Source: UBA4951 sp963616935 (GTDB taxonomy: Bacteria; Bacillota_I; Bacilli_A; RFN20; CAG-826). From it: DNA of 64,000 nucleotides. The stretch spans positions 1-64,000 of the forward strand of contig CAVEMS010000001.1 in assembly GCA_963616935.1 (NCBI GenBank), given 5' to 3'. A program made the position numbers and the translations under genes. Below are positions 8,603 to 17,675 of this stretch, in pieces (the stretch's first letter is position 1; each line of letters starts with the position of its first letter). The notes under the pieces are model-generated. The model ran no database searches. It had not been told where the DNA came from and was given only the letters and a program-made list of their open reading frames with translations.

Positions 8603-10741
8603 ATGAACAACATGAATCAAGGAATGGAAGATTATTCCCAAGATGAAAATATACTCGACAAATTCGGACGAGACGTTAATAAGGAGGTCAAGGCTGGGAA
8701 GATAGATCCGGTTATTGGCCGCGATGAAGAAATCCGAAAAGTCGTGCAAATCCTGGCTAGAAAGACGAAAAACAACGTCATTCTTTTAGGCGAGCCTGGC
8801 GTAGGAAAGACGGCGATTGTGGAAGGACTCGCGGAAAGAATAGTCAAAGACGACGTACCCAATACTCTCAAAGACAAAGAGATATATGAACTTGATATGG
8901 GGGCGCTTGTCGCCGGAGCCAAATATCGTGGCGAGTTCGAGGAAAGGCTTAAAGCAGTCCTAAACAAAATCAAAGCGTCCGAAGGCAAGATCATTCTTTT
9001 CATCGATGAAATCCATTTGATAGTCGGAGCTGGAAGGAGCGATGGCGCCCTAGACGCTTCCAATATGCTTAAACCGATGCTAGCGAGAGGCGAGATCGAC
9101 TGCATCGGAGCGACGACGCTAAACGAATATAGGGAATACATTGAGAAAGATCGCGCTTTGGAAAGACGTTTTCAAACCGTCATGGTTGGCGAACCGACGG
9201 CCGAAGACACAATTACCATACTCCGTGGTTTGAAAGAGAGGTTCGAAGGATACCATGGCGTTCAGATAACCGACGGCGCTTTAATCGCGGCCGCGACTTT
9301 GTCTAATCGATATATCACCAATCGTTTCTTGCCCGATAAGGCTATCGATTTGGTCGATGAGGCCTGCGCTGGCATCAAAGTCGAAATAGAATCAATGCCA
9401 ACGGAATTGGATGAGATCAATAGAAAGATAAGAGGCTTAGAAATCGAGAAGGTTCAATTGGCCAAGGAGAAGGATGAGTCCTCGACTAAACGGTTGTTCG
9501 CTCTTGAAGATGAGCTTAGCGAAGCGAAGGAAAAGAGCGAGAATCTGACTAAGAGATGGCAAGTCGAGAAGGCGGAAGTCACCGAAGCCAAGAACCTTAA
9601 GAGCGAGCTCGAGAAGGACAAATTCGATTTAGGCGTCTATTTCTCCAAAGGCGATTACGTTAAAGCGTCAGAGCTTCAGTACAAAATCATCCCGGAGAAG
9701 GAAAAGAGGCTAGAAGAACTCACCAAATCTTCTAAAGGCGAAGAAAGACTCGTCAACGAAGTGGTGGATGAGGAGGCGATTGCCAAGATTGTTGCCAAGA
9801 TGACCGGTATCCCGGTGTCTAGAATCGAAAAAGGCGATCGTGAGAAGGTGCTGGACCTCAAAAACGTTCTCGAAAAGAGAGTTATTGGACAAGAAAACGC
9901 CATTCGTTTGGTGTCTAACGCCATTCTTAGGCAGCGCGCAGGGATCCAAAATCCCAATAGGCCGATTGGAAGTTTCTTGTTCTTAGGGCCTACCGGAGTT
10001 GGGAAGACGGAAGTCGCGAAAGCGCTCGCCGAAGCTCTCTTCGACAATGAAAGCAACATCATCCGCATAGATATGTCTGAATACATGGAAAAATACAGCG
10101 TTTCCCGCTTGATTGGCGCCGCGCCAGGATACGTCGGATACGAAGAGGGAGGGCAACTCACCGAAAAGGTGCGTAGGAATCCATATTCAATCGTCCTTTT
10201 CGACGAAATCGAGAAAGCTGATCCAGAAGTGTTCAATTTGTTGCTACAGATACTCGATGACGGGCGTCTAACGGATTCGCAAGGACACTTGGTCGATTTT
10301 AAGAACACGATTATCATCATGACTAGTAATCTTGGATCGGAATATATCTTGGAAGGGAAGAGGGAAATGGTCGAAGGATTGCTTCATAAGACCTTTAAGC
10401 CGGAATTCCTTAACCGCATCGATGAGATCGTTTATTTCAATCCATTATCGAAGGATGTTCAAAAACAAATAGTCGAAAAAATGCTCAAAGAGCTCTCTTA
10501 TAGATTAGAAAACAATTTCTATCATATCGCCTGGGACGATGCCTTATCAGATTACATCATTGATAACGCTTATTCTCCGATCTTTGGCGCCAGGCCGATA
10601 AAGAGATTCATTCAAGATAAGATTGAGACGACCTTGGCGACTTCGATCGTCAAAGGCGATCTTAATACCGAAGACACTTACGTCGTCGGCGTTGATAACG
10701 ACGAGATAACAATCCGAAAAGCCGACGCCGTCAAAGCGTAA
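8603..10741 (+). CDS. clpB: ClpB disaggregase without N-domain, 712 aa
   Basis: This two-ring AAA+ chaperone extracts proteins from aggregates together with DnaK. Walker A motifs are GEPGVGKT at residues 63-70 and GPTGVGKT at 462-469. A coiled middle domain separates them, followed by the ClpB-type signatures MTGIPVSRI and APGYVGYEEGGQLTE. The substrate-binding N-domain of about 145 residues is missing, and the protein starts close to the FGRDV linker. Mycoplasma ClpB is about this length and also lacks the domain. The start at 8603 follows AAGGAGG, so an ORF opening at 8576 is rejected. It is regulated by CIRCE and stands alone between terminators. Confidence 0.94.
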   Translation: MNNMNQGMEDYSQDENILDKFGRDVNKEVKAGKIDPVIGRDEEIRKVVQILARKTKNNVILLGEPGVGKTAIVEGLAERIVKDDVPNTLKDKEIYELDMGALVAGAKYRGEFEERLKAVLNKIKASEGKIILFIDEIHLIVGAGRSDGALDASNMLKPMLARGEIDCIGATTLNEYREYIEKDRALERRFQTVMVGEPTAEDTITILRGLKERFEGYHGVQITDGALIAAATLSNRYITNRFLPDKAIDLVDEACAGIKVEIESMPTELDEINRKIRGLEIEKVQLAKEKDESSTKRLFALEDELSEAKEKSENLTKRWQVEKAEVTEAKNLKSELEKDKFDLGVYFSKGDYVKASELQYKIIPEKEKRLEELTKSSKGEERLVNEVVDEEAIAKIVAKMTGIPVSRIEKGDREKVLDLKNVLEKRVIGQENAIRLVSNAILRQRAGIQNPNRPIGSFLFLGPTGVGKTEVAKALAEALFDNESNIIRIDMSEYMEKYSVSRLIGAAPGYVGYEEGGQLTEKVRRNPYSIVLFDEIEKADPEVFNLLLQILDDGRLTDSQGHLVDFKNTIIIMTSNLGSEYILEGKREMVEGLLHKTFKPEFLNRIDEIVYFNPLSKDVQKQIVEKMLKELSYRLENNFYHIAWDDALSDYIIDNAYSPIFGARPIKRFIQDKIETTLATSIVKGDLNTEDTYVVGVDNDEITIRKADAVKA

Positions 10742-10748
10742 GAACCCA

Positions 10749-10775
10749 AAGGAAGCGATTGCCGCTTCCTTTTTT
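10749..10775 (+). terminator. Intrinsic terminator after clpB
   Basis: The stem AAGGAAGCG/CGCTTCCTT with a 5-base loop is followed by a run of T. It lies 8 bases after the clpB stop. Confidence 0.9.
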
Positions 10776-10776
10776 G

Positions 10777-11412
10777 TTATCTTATGTAATTGTCAGACGT
10801 TTTGTATATCCTTCCGGCTAGGATATTCCCTATCGTGAGGGGTATAGGAGCTAGGAGTATGAACCAGCATTGCCAACCTTTTTCTCCTAAGTCGTAGCCG
10901 AGCTCCAAATATAGGGCTCCGCATAAGGTCCAAAAGAAAGCGATTGATGTGACGAGAAACGTCGTCTTCCATTTCCATTTTCTTGAAAAGAAAGCGGCCG
11001 TCATAAAGATCGACGGAATCATCCAAAAGAATGTTTGGAAACTGTTCCAGCCTTTGACATTGTTAATGCGAAGCGCGATATAAGCGATCGAAAAAATCGA
11101 AATAATCGTGCAGATCGCAAGCGAAATGAAGATGCAACGTTCTTTGAATAAAGCCTTAGGCGAACGTTTCGCGGCATTCGATAGGCTATCGTCTGAGTGA
11201 GGCTTAACCAAATAATCCAAAGAAACCTCATAAAAATCGGCGAGTTCTTTTAATACGCTTACGTCGGGGAGGGAATCGCCTTTCTCCCACTTCGATATCG
11301 ACTTATCGGTGTAGTTGAATCTTTCGGCGATCTCGCCTTGCGTCAAGCCTTTATTCTTTCTTAGCGAAGAAAGATTGGTTGCGATAGTGTTATTCAAATC
11401 GTTTTCCATCAT
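10777..11412 (-). CDS. XRE regulator fused to a multi-pass membrane domain, 211 aa
   Basis: Residues 8-65 are a Cro/C1 HTH (NKGLTQGEIAERFNYTDKSISKWEKG, shown in parts: TQGEIAERF, DKSISKWE). The region from about residue 88 has four hydrophobic segments, one of which contains WFILLAPIPLTIGNILAG. Membrane-tethered XRE proteins are common in Firmicutes and often respond to envelope or antibiotic signals. What this one senses is not known. The start is one of two adjacent ATGs behind a weak AGG. It is convergent with clpB and ends beside the clpB terminator. Confidence 0.75.
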   Translation of the reverse strand: MMENDLNNTIATNLSSLRKNKGLTQGEIAERFNYTDKSISKWEKGDSLPDVSVLKELADFYEVSLDYLVKPHSDDSLSNAAKRSPKALFKERCIFISLAICTIISIFSIAYIALRINNVKGWNSFQTFFWMIPSIFMTAAFFSRKWKWKTTFLVTSIAFFWTLCGALYLELGYDLGEKGWQCWFILLAPIPLTIGNILAGRIYKTSDNYIR

Positions 11413-11462
11413 ACCTATTTTAGGCTTTTATGGCGAAGTTATTAACAACAATCTTATGATGT

Positions 11463-11575
11463 GGTTGATACGCTGAAATGTTATGAAACCCGGCTTTTGA
11501 TTCGTATTGGTATTGGTGCCGATGTCAGCGATGCAACCACGAGATAATAGCTATCTGTAGAATCCGGCTTTTGAT
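11463..11575. repeat. Short direct repeat in a gene-free stretch
   Basis: The 12-base string CCGGCTTTTGAT occurs twice, around 11493 and 11561, in otherwise unremarkable non-coding sequence between the XRE-membrane gene and the small ORF. No ORF with a ribosome site is seen here. It may be a degraded element or a regulatory repeat. Confidence 0.35.
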
Positions 11576-11583
11576 GTTTTGGC

Positions 11584-11606
11584 AATAAAAAACCGCCCGA
11601 AGGCGG
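11584..11606 (-). terminator. Intrinsic terminator of the 43-aa small gene
   Basis: Read on the minus strand, CCGCC-TTCG-GGCGG is followed by TTTTTTATT. It stands about 24 bases after the stop of the small ORF and supports that ORF being transcribed alone. Confidence 0.88.
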
Positions 11607-11629
11607 AGTGATTTAGAATGGTCACCGAG

Positions 11630-11761
11630 CTAGTCGATGTTTTCTTCTTTGGAAGAGGATTCGTCGTCGTTAGAGAAGATAGGTCCTTCTTTGGCGATCT
11701 CTTCGAGAAGTTCGCTATAGGCGAGCTCTTGACCGTTCATTTCGTTCTTGTAGAACAACAT
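11630..11761 (-). CDS. Small acidic protein, 43 aa, unknown function
   Basis: A short ORF reads MLFYKNEMNGQELAYSELLE and then an acidic tail ending KEENID, with stop TAG. AAAGGAG stands 8-9 bases before the ATG, and a strong intrinsic terminator follows, so the unit looks like a real monocistronic gene. The product is hydrophilic with net negative charge, has no Cys and has no membrane segment. The second half is rich in Asp, Glu and Ser. I do not recognise a family. Small acidic proteins of this kind can be stress factors, inhibitors or antitoxins, but nothing here selects between these. Confidence 0.65.
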   Translation of the reverse strand: MLFYKNEMNGQELAYSELLEEIAKEGPIFSNDDESSSKEENID

Positions 11762-11839
11762 ATTGGAACTCTCCTTTCGTCTCCTTTTTTATCGGAGCAG
11801 CATTAATATAATGTCTAAACAAGCGATGTATTTTTGATA

Positions 11840-11879
11840 GCGTTTTCAGAAAGCGTTTTCAGAAAGCGGTTTCAAGAAA
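11840..11879. repeat. Three-copy 13-bp tandem repeat
   Basis: GCGTTTTCAGAAA occurs twice in tandem, followed by a variant GCGGTTTCAAGAAA. It lies in the intergenic space between the divergent small ORF and the PIN-domain gene, so it could be a regulator-binding array or a slippage-prone repeat. Confidence 0.7.
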
Positions 11880-12032
11880 ATATAGGAAAAACATTCGATA
11901 AATGCTTGATTTTTGCTTTGAATATTTCAAAACGAAAACATGAAAATTCATTTCATTTTCATAGTTGCGGCATTCTATTGGAGACGGAATGTCACGAAAA
12001 TATTCAAGATTGTTGCTTCTATTTAAGTTACA

Positions 12033-13943
12033 ATGATGGGTGGAGGTAAAAAGAAAAAAGAAAAACCAATTATGTACGAGCAAGAAACGAAGTACCGCGG
12101 ACTTGCAAAGATGCTCTCCTATTACAATTGCATATTCGTGGATACGTGTTCCTTGATGGAAGAATCCTTCCCCGAATTCGTGAAGACTCTGAATTCGTTG
12201 CACAAAGATGACTATTGGATCGAAAAAATAACCATCTTATCTCAATGCATCGACGAATTGAAAAAGCATTCGAAAAGCAAAGACGCCAGCAAGAGAATCG
12301 ATGCTAAAGCGGCATTAAAGATCCTTCGTAAGGATCGCTGGCACACGAAGATATTCAAGATTGAAAAAGGAAAGAAATCTTTAGCAGGATTCGCCGATAA
12401 GGCATTGTTCAATCTTGTAAATGAGATAAGGACCAGACAAAGGGTCTTGGTCATCACGCAAGATAAGAAACTCGCATACGACATTCGCGGACTCAATCAT
12501 CTAGGATCACAAAGAGGAAAGACGGTCGACGTCTATAAAGTTCGAAGAGATGGCTGGCTGGAGCCGAATTTAGGAGAGAACGAAAACGGCTTTTCGCCAC
12601 GTCAAAATAACAAACCATTCGTTAACGATTCGAGAAAAGAGGATGTAAAAGGCCATTTTAACAAGCCTTTCGCGCCCAAAAAAGACGATAAGACGTCGCT
12701 TATCGAAGAACAGGATAAGCGTCTTAGCTCCAATCTCTCAAATCCGAATTATCCTAAGGATAAGAAGATAAAGGACATAGAGTCGCAGATAGAGGCCATA
12801 TCCAAGCTCGACGAGAAGGCAAAGGGGTCGTTACGGCTCGCTTTCACGTTGCCTCAATTAGCCAAAGAGAAAGAGAAACTCATGACGCCCGTCAAAGCCC
12901 CTCTTCCCTCGAGGAGAGAAGCCAATAAAGGCGAAAAAGAAGCTAAAAACGTAATCGAACCAAAAAAAGAGACGATCAATAAGGACAAACCGAGAAGCGT
13001 CTCCGCTCATACGGAGAAGGGGAGAAACGCCTCCTTCGCTTTCGAGCGCATTGGCGAACATTACGGCTGGCTCTTCCGTGACTCTTCTCTTCCCTTCGTC
13101 AAAGGAGTTCATGGTGAGGTCGATCTAACCTCAATGGATTTGAAGAAGATGGATGCCATAACCTCCTCGATGAAGGTAAATGAGAGCAAGGACGTTTCTT
13201 TTGGAAACATCAAAATTCATGTTGTCAAAGAAGCTGATTCCTTTGTGCTGTCGTTAGTCGAAAATCAAAGGAAGGAAGAGAAACCAAAAGAAGTTAAAAC
13301 TCCTTCGAAAATCAAAAAATCACCTGCAAAAGTGGCCGAAAAGAAGCCGAAGCAAACGGAAGCTAAAACCAATGAAAAGACCATAAAAGTCGCCTCAAAG
13401 GATCCAACGAAAAAGAAATCCGAGAGCAAAAACGAGCAGAAAAAGGCTCCTAAGAAGGCTGATACGAAAAAGTTGACGCCAACACCGAAGAAGCCGATGC
13501 CGGCGCTAAAGAAGAAGGAAGTCAAACCTCTATCAATCGATGGTGGAATGGCTGCCGTCCCAAGTGGCGTCACTCTTTTCGTCGGCGGGCCCAAAGAAAG
13601 AAAGATGACATCCTCAAGCGATAAGCCTCAATCGCTTGAAGAGAAGGAGAAGATGGAAGCCGCTGGCAAAAAGGTTGGCGACTTGCATCGCATTGCATCC
13701 AAGAAAGAGGATAAGCCGACCCCCAAAAAGAGCCGAGCTCCTTCGAAGAACTACGCCGATGCGATCAAAAACGACAAGGTTCTGAATGCCAATCTTAATA
13801 ATCCTAATTATCCAAAGGATTCGAAGATCCGCGACATCGAGTTCCAGATAGCTTTGATTCATACCCTTAAGCAAAGCGAGATGAAAAACCTCTTGCTTGG
13901 CTTACGCGTGTTGGAACATAGATTAAAAGAGCTTAAGGCGTAG
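12033..13943 (+). CDS. PIN-domain protein with lysine-rich linkers and a repeated C-terminal module, 636 aa
   Basis: Residues 25-180 resemble a PIN nuclease domain: FVDTCSLMEE with Asp37, a central acidic helix, and VITQDKKLAYDIRG with a late Asp. PIN domains cut RNA using Mg2+. A motif with NPNYPKDKKIKDIESQIEAI lies near residues 230-280 and is repeated at the C-terminus (NPNYPKDSKIRDIEFQIALI). Between the copies lie a small folded segment around 335-410 and a very Lys/Pro-rich tract at about 415-510. The start is uncertain: ATGs at 12033 and 12036 lack a Shine-Dalgarno, and an ATG at 12072 follows GGAGG at too great a distance. No partner antitoxin is seen, so a toxin role is not implied. 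Confidence 0.65.
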   Translation: MMGGGKKKKEKPIMYEQETKYRGLAKMLSYYNCIFVDTCSLMEESFPEFVKTLNSLHKDDYWIEKITILSQCIDELKKHSKSKDASKRIDAKAALKILRKDRWHTKIFKIEKGKKSLAGFADKALFNLVNEIRTRQRVLVITQDKKLAYDIRGLNHLGSQRGKTVDVYKVRRDGWLEPNLGENENGFSPRQNNKPFVNDSRKEDVKGHFNKPFAPKKDDKTSLIEEQDKRLSSNLSNPNYPKDKKIKDIESQIEAISKLDEKAKGSLRLAFTLPQLAKEKEKLMTPVKAPLPSRREANKGEKEAKNVIEPKKETINKDKPRSVSAHTEKGRNASFAFERIGEHYGWLFRDSSLPFVKGVHGEVDLTSMDLKKMDAITSSMKVNESKDVSFGNIKIHVVKEADSFVLSLVENQRKEEKPKEVKTPSKIKKSPAKVAEKKPKQTEAKTNEKTIKVASKDPTKKKSESKNEQKKAPKKADTKKLTPTPKKPMPALKKKEVKPLSIDGGMAAVPSGVTLFVGGPKERKMTSSSDKPQSLEEKEKMEAAGKKVGDLHRIASKKEDKPTPKKSRAPSKNYADAIKNDKVLNANLNNPNYPKDSKIRDIEFQIALIHTLKQSEMKNLLLGLRVLEHRLKELKA

Positions 13944-13960
13944 TCTTCGTGCATCAATGA

Positions 13961-13991
13961 GCGGGCCAATTCAATCGATTGACCCGTTTTT
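13961..13991 (+). terminator. Intrinsic terminator after the PIN-domain gene
   Basis: A CGGG...CCCG stem, extended by CAAT/ATTG pairs with one mismatch, runs into TTTTT. Confidence 0.7.
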
Positions 13992-14062
13992 CAAAAATAA
14001 AAAGTGAATATGAAGAAAAATGCTTGAAATTTTCATGTACCTAATTATTCTTGCAAGCGTGC

Positions 14063-14078
14063 ATAGGCTTAAGCCTAT
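14063..14078. promoter_or_regulatory. 16-bp perfect palindrome in the promoter of the 14.1-kb lipoprotein gene
   Basis: ATAGGCTTAAGCCTAT is a perfect palindrome. Its right edge overlaps a -10-like TATAAA at 14076-14081, and TTGCAA at 14051-14056 could be the -35 (19-base spacer). A palindrome in the spacer is a classic operator position. The repressor is not identified. Confidence 0.55.
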
Positions 14079-14098
14079 AAAATCTGAAAGGAAAAAAC

Positions 14099-16390
14099 AT
14101 GAAAAAGCACGTTGCATTATTTGCATTATCCGCGGCCGCACTCTTGGGGTTAGGCGCCTGCGGAGAGGCCGCATCACCAGTTGATGGTGGTTCTTCCGAA
14201 TCTTCTCAGACTCCAGTCGTCGATAACAGCGTTAAGCTCACCGTCGATGCTCCAGAAGGAATCGACGTCACCGTCGAAAATGAGCCTACCGATGACAAGT
14301 GGTATCCTGGCGATGAGGTCGTTTTCGCTGTCGTGCCTACCGAGAAATATCCGGCGAACAAGAGGATCTCTAAAGTCTTAGTCAACGGTCATGAAGCCAT
14401 GACAAAAGACGATGCTGGGAATTTCTTCTTCACCATGCCAAAAGGCGGAGCAACCATCAAAATCGAAGATAAGGAGATTTGCGACGCGAAAGTCTTTGAA
14501 GTCTCCGACATCGATCAAGATGCCATCCCGACCTTAGCCGAAGATAAACACGACGACGTCGAGGCGGTCACCGCTTTCACGAAGTCGATTTCCGATATCC
14601 TTATCGAAAGCGACAAAGTTCAAGGCGATTACCTTATGGATGCGTCCTTCTCGATAGAGAATTCTCCTGTCGGAAGAGAATTTTATAACTCTTTCGGCGT
14701 TGACGAGAGCTTCAATCCAGGCGAAGGCCGCATTTACGCTCTCGAAAACAACAAGATGAAGTTAGAACTCTCCGCTGTGAACGGATACGACAATAATACC
14801 TATAAATATGTTGTCGACAGTGGTTACTATAACGACAGCCTATTCTATAAGCATAAGGTTAAGATGGAAGTCAGCACCAGTTCCTACTATGACTATCGTG
14901 GCAAGGCTTCTGCTGATGAAATTTATCTTTATGATGTCGTCTCCGATGATACCGAAAGTGCTTCGTTTAACAGCAAGACGATGATTAAGAAATCTTCTGC
15001 CGATAGTTTGGCGACCGGTTTTGGCATCGGTAGCGTCTTTGCTAACAAAATTTACAGCTACGCTTCCGGAGCCGGCTTAATTAAGACTTCCAGTGACGCT
15101 CTCGTCAATCAAATCAAGGAAGTCAATACGACCGTCGCGGACGATAATAAGTCCTACACCATGGAAATCGTTTCCTACGATTTGAGCAATCTTAGCGGCA
15201 AGCAATTCCATCAATACATCAACACGTTCACCGTCGATGGCGATGGATTCGTGAGCGAGCTCTCTTGCGTCGATAACAAGTTCACCGATGATGCTTACTG
15301 GGATTCCGAAAACGAATGTTTGACTGATAATGCCGTCGTTTCGAGCGTTTCTCATTCTTCCTTCGAAATGACCCGTGGCTTCAAACACAATGCTGAAGAT
15401 GTCGAAATCACGAACATTTCTGACTATGCGATGAAAGATTATGATGTCCAAATCACCGCTCAAAACGGCTGGGCTGGAAAGGTTCGTCTCTCTACTGCCG
15501 ATTTGGCTGAAGGCGAAGCGCTCACGTTTGAGGTCGGCACCGAAATTCAATCGTTCTATTATTTGGATTACTCTGATAGCAACACTGCCATCATCTGCCC
15601 GACTTTTGCCGGTGTCGCCGATGATGAAGGATATCTTGAAGCTAAAACCGGTTATAGTTCGACGACTTATACGGTCGCTAAGGTAGGCGAAACCACACTG
15701 AAATTCGATAACCATTTCGGAGACATCAAGGAAGTCCCAGTTAAATTCATTAACCCAGAGCCTTACAAGATTGAAGCTTCCTTCGATAAATCTGTCGTCC
15801 TAGCCGGCGAAACCATCACTTTGACCGCTTCCGTTAGCCCAGCTGCTGCCACGCAAGGATGCACCGTTACGTTGGCTGAAAACGATCCAACCGAATCCAC
15901 TTTGACCGATAACGGAGATGGAACGTGGTCGATTGCCACAACGAAGGCTGGCACATCCTCTGTGACCATTACCTCCACGGCGAAACCGTCGGTTAGTACG
16001 ACTCTTCAATTCAGCGTCGCCGGTCCAGCCACTCTTGATGGCGTTAAAGCGTTGCTTCCGACCGTTACTTTCGCGACTTCTTCGGCTGATAAATCCAAAT
16101 TCGCTTCCGATACCATCAATATGAACTTTAACGAGGATGGAACCGGTACCGTTGTTGCTTACTACGGATCTAGAACGTATGGTGATTCCAGCTTTACATG
16201 GACAATCGATGAAACGACGCTTGAAATAACGATTACCCAAGCTAGTCATGTCGATGGCACGACCATCACCAAGGTCACTCCAGTTAACAGCGCTTCGTTC
16301 AAGATGACCTCCAATAGAGGGGAAGTTGATTTCTACGCTTGCGAGCGTGTTGCCGATTTGAGCAAAGGCCCATGGGTCACTGTCGCTTAA
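14099..16390 (+). CDS. Large surface lipoprotein with bacterial Ig-like domain, 763 aa
   Basis: The signal peptide ends in a lipobox (LLGLGAC), so the protein would be anchored on the outer face of the membrane. Residues 45-120 resemble an InlB/Listeria-type beta repeat (VNGHEAM region). The central part is unrecognised. Residues of about 555-640 form a bacterial Ig-like fold (LAGETITLTASVSPAA). The C-terminal 100 residues contain a DGTGTVVAYY element that also occurs in the lipoprotein at 17.7 kb, so the two are probably paralogues. GAAAGGAAA precedes the ATG. Its role may be adhesion or substrate binding, but this is inference. Confidence 0.75.
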   Translation: MKKHVALFALSAAALLGLGACGEAASPVDGGSSESSQTPVVDNSVKLTVDAPEGIDVTVENEPTDDKWYPGDEVVFAVVPTEKYPANKRISKVLVNGHEAMTKDDAGNFFFTMPKGGATIKIEDKEICDAKVFEVSDIDQDAIPTLAEDKHDDVEAVTAFTKSISDILIESDKVQGDYLMDASFSIENSPVGREFYNSFGVDESFNPGEGRIYALENNKMKLELSAVNGYDNNTYKYVVDSGYYNDSLFYKHKVKMEVSTSSYYDYRGKASADEIYLYDVVSDDTESASFNSKTMIKKSSADSLATGFGIGSVFANKIYSYASGAGLIKTSSDALVNQIKEVNTTVADDNKSYTMEIVSYDLSNLSGKQFHQYINTFTVDGDGFVSELSCVDNKFTDDAYWDSENECLTDNAVVSSVSHSSFEMTRGFKHNAEDVEITNISDYAMKDYDVQITAQNGWAGKVRLSTADLAEGEALTFEVGTEIQSFYYLDYSDSNTAIICPTFAGVADDEGYLEAKTGYSSTTYTVAKVGETTLKFDNHFGDIKEVPVKFINPEPYKIEASFDKSVVLAGETITLTASVSPAAATQGCTVTLAENDPTESTLTDNGDGTWSIATTKAGTSSVTITSTAKPSVSTTLQFSVAGPATLDGVKALLPTVTFATSSADKSKFASDTINMNFNEDGTGTVVAYYGSRTYGDSSFTWTIDETTLEITITQASHVDGTTITKVTPVNSASFKMTSNRGEVDFYACERVADLSKGPWVTVA

Positions 16391-16413
16391 TAAGCAATCG
16401 TTAATTGTCGTCT

Positions 16414-16444
16414 AAAGGCTTCACTGAAAGGTGAGGCCTTTTTC
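16414..16444 (+). terminator. Intrinsic terminator after the lipoprotein gene
   Basis: AAGGCTTCAC and GTGAGGCCTT pair around a short loop and are followed by TTT. Confidence 0.85.
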
Positions 16445-16503
16445 GTATGTCGTTTCATAAAGTCTTTCTTTATCTTTGTTTTAGTTTTTACGAGAATATT
16501 CAT

Positions 16504-16887
16504 ATGAAAAAAGTTACTAGAATCGCTCTTGTTGCTCATGATAACAAGAAAAAGACCATGATCGAATGGGTCAAGAAGAACGCCGATAAATTAGAGGAGT
16601 TCACGCTTTGCGGAACGGGAACGACCGCTAAGCAAGTGTCAGAAGCGACGGGACTAAAGGTCTATCCTTATTTAAGTGGCCCACTTGGTGGCGATCAGCA
16701 GATCGGCGCCAAAATAGCGGAAGGGGAGATTCAAATGGTCGTCTTCTTCTGGGATCCGCTTGAAAGTCTGCCGCACGATCCCGACGTTAAAGCACTCCTA
16801 AGAATCGCCGCTTTATACGACATTCCTATCGCCACTAATCATGCGACGGCGGAATATCTGCTTCATTCGACTTTGTTACGCGATTAA
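16504..16887 (+). CDS. mgsA: Methylglyoxal synthase, 127 aa
   Basis: It converts dihydroxyacetone phosphate to methylglyoxal and phosphate, a bypass that frees phosphate when sugar phosphates build up. Family landmarks are IALVAHDNKKK at the N-terminus, LCGTGTTAKQ for phosphate binding, SGPLGGDQQIGA, and the catalytic region FFWDPLESLPHDPDV with an essential Asp, followed by NHATAE. The ORF could begin at 16447, but the start at 16504 gives the normal family length. The stop overlaps the stop of the convergent lipoprotein gene by 4 bases. Its presence fits a fermentative sugar user. Confidence 0.94.
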   Translation: MKKVTRIALVAHDNKKKTMIEWVKKNADKLEEFTLCGTGTTAKQVSEATGLKVYPYLSGPLGGDQQIGAKIAEGEIQMVVFFWDPLESLPHDPDVKALLRIAALYDIPIATNHATAEYLLHSTLLRD

Positions 16888-17675
16888 TCTTTGAAATCGT
16901 CGGGATTGAATATCGTCCCTTCGAATTCTTGCGGCTCGCCTATGGTATAGGTTCTTTTCGTTGTGCTGATTTCGCTATTGATTGGCTCTTTCCCTATATA
17001 CATAAGGATTTGCATATCTCTTTCTAATTTCGTTACATGTCCATCATCGATGGTAATGATGTTTTCGTAGGAAATCGTTTGTTCTTTGGATCCTTCTCTA
17101 TATGCGTCTACTTTATATGAGTATGAGAAGACGCCGTTATTGGTTAGATCAGGGAAGGATTGGGAGACAACGTAATTCTCTTGACCTATATAATCGGAAT
17201 AATCGTCTAGCAATCGTTTCTCCTCATCGAATGGGGAAATTGACAAGTAATTGCTATGTTCTTCTTCGTTATAGAGAGTGACTTTTCTAGTGTCTGTCTC
17301 ACTAGGATCGTCATAGTGATACAAGACATAGAGACGGTCGCTATCGACGTATGTCTGCGTCTCTCCGCCTATTGGATCATTATCGCCTATTTGTTGCGTA
17401 TAGACGTCATCGACAAGTTTACCGACTTGCTCGCTGTTATATAGCGATACCTTGCCTTTTTGGGTTGTATCGGTCGTTATGGCATAGTAATTGTTAGAGA
17501 GAGTCGATTCGTATGAATAAGATGAATAAGAACTGCAAAAGGAATTCAAATCGTTGAGGAAATCGGTTATCTCCTCTTGCTTCGTTTTTGACGAGGATGA
17601 AGAATTGTTTTGGTTTTCGCACGATATCAATGAGAAGGTGCTAAAAAGAATGAGGAATTGCGCTGATTTTTTCAT
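16884..17675 (-). CDS. Lipoprotein of unknown function, 263 aa
   Basis: A signal peptide with the lipobox LISC is followed by a Ser/Asn linker (NNSSSSS) and a soluble domain rich in Tyr and Asp. I recognise no family. Its start overlaps the stop of the larger lipoprotein gene upstream by 4 bases (ATGA), so the two are translationally coupled and their products may work together at the cell surface. Confidence 0.75.
   Translation of the reverse strand: MKKSAQFLILFSTFSLISCENQNNSSSSSKTKQEEITDFLNDLNSFCSSYSSYSYESTLSNNYYAITTDTTQKGKVSLYNSEQVGKLVDDVYTQQIGDNDPIGGETQTYVDSDRLYVLYHYDDPSETDTRKVTLYNEEEHSNYLSISPFDEEKRLLDDYSDYIGQENYVVSQSFPDLTNNGVFSYSYKVDAYREGSKEQTISYENIITIDDGHVTKLERDMQILMYIGKEPINSEISTTKRTYTIGEPQEFEGTIFNPDDFKD

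Noticed and set aside
12033..13943. PIN-domain protein as a VapC-type toxin
   Set aside because: It is four times longer than VapC, and no small antitoxin gene overlaps it upstream.
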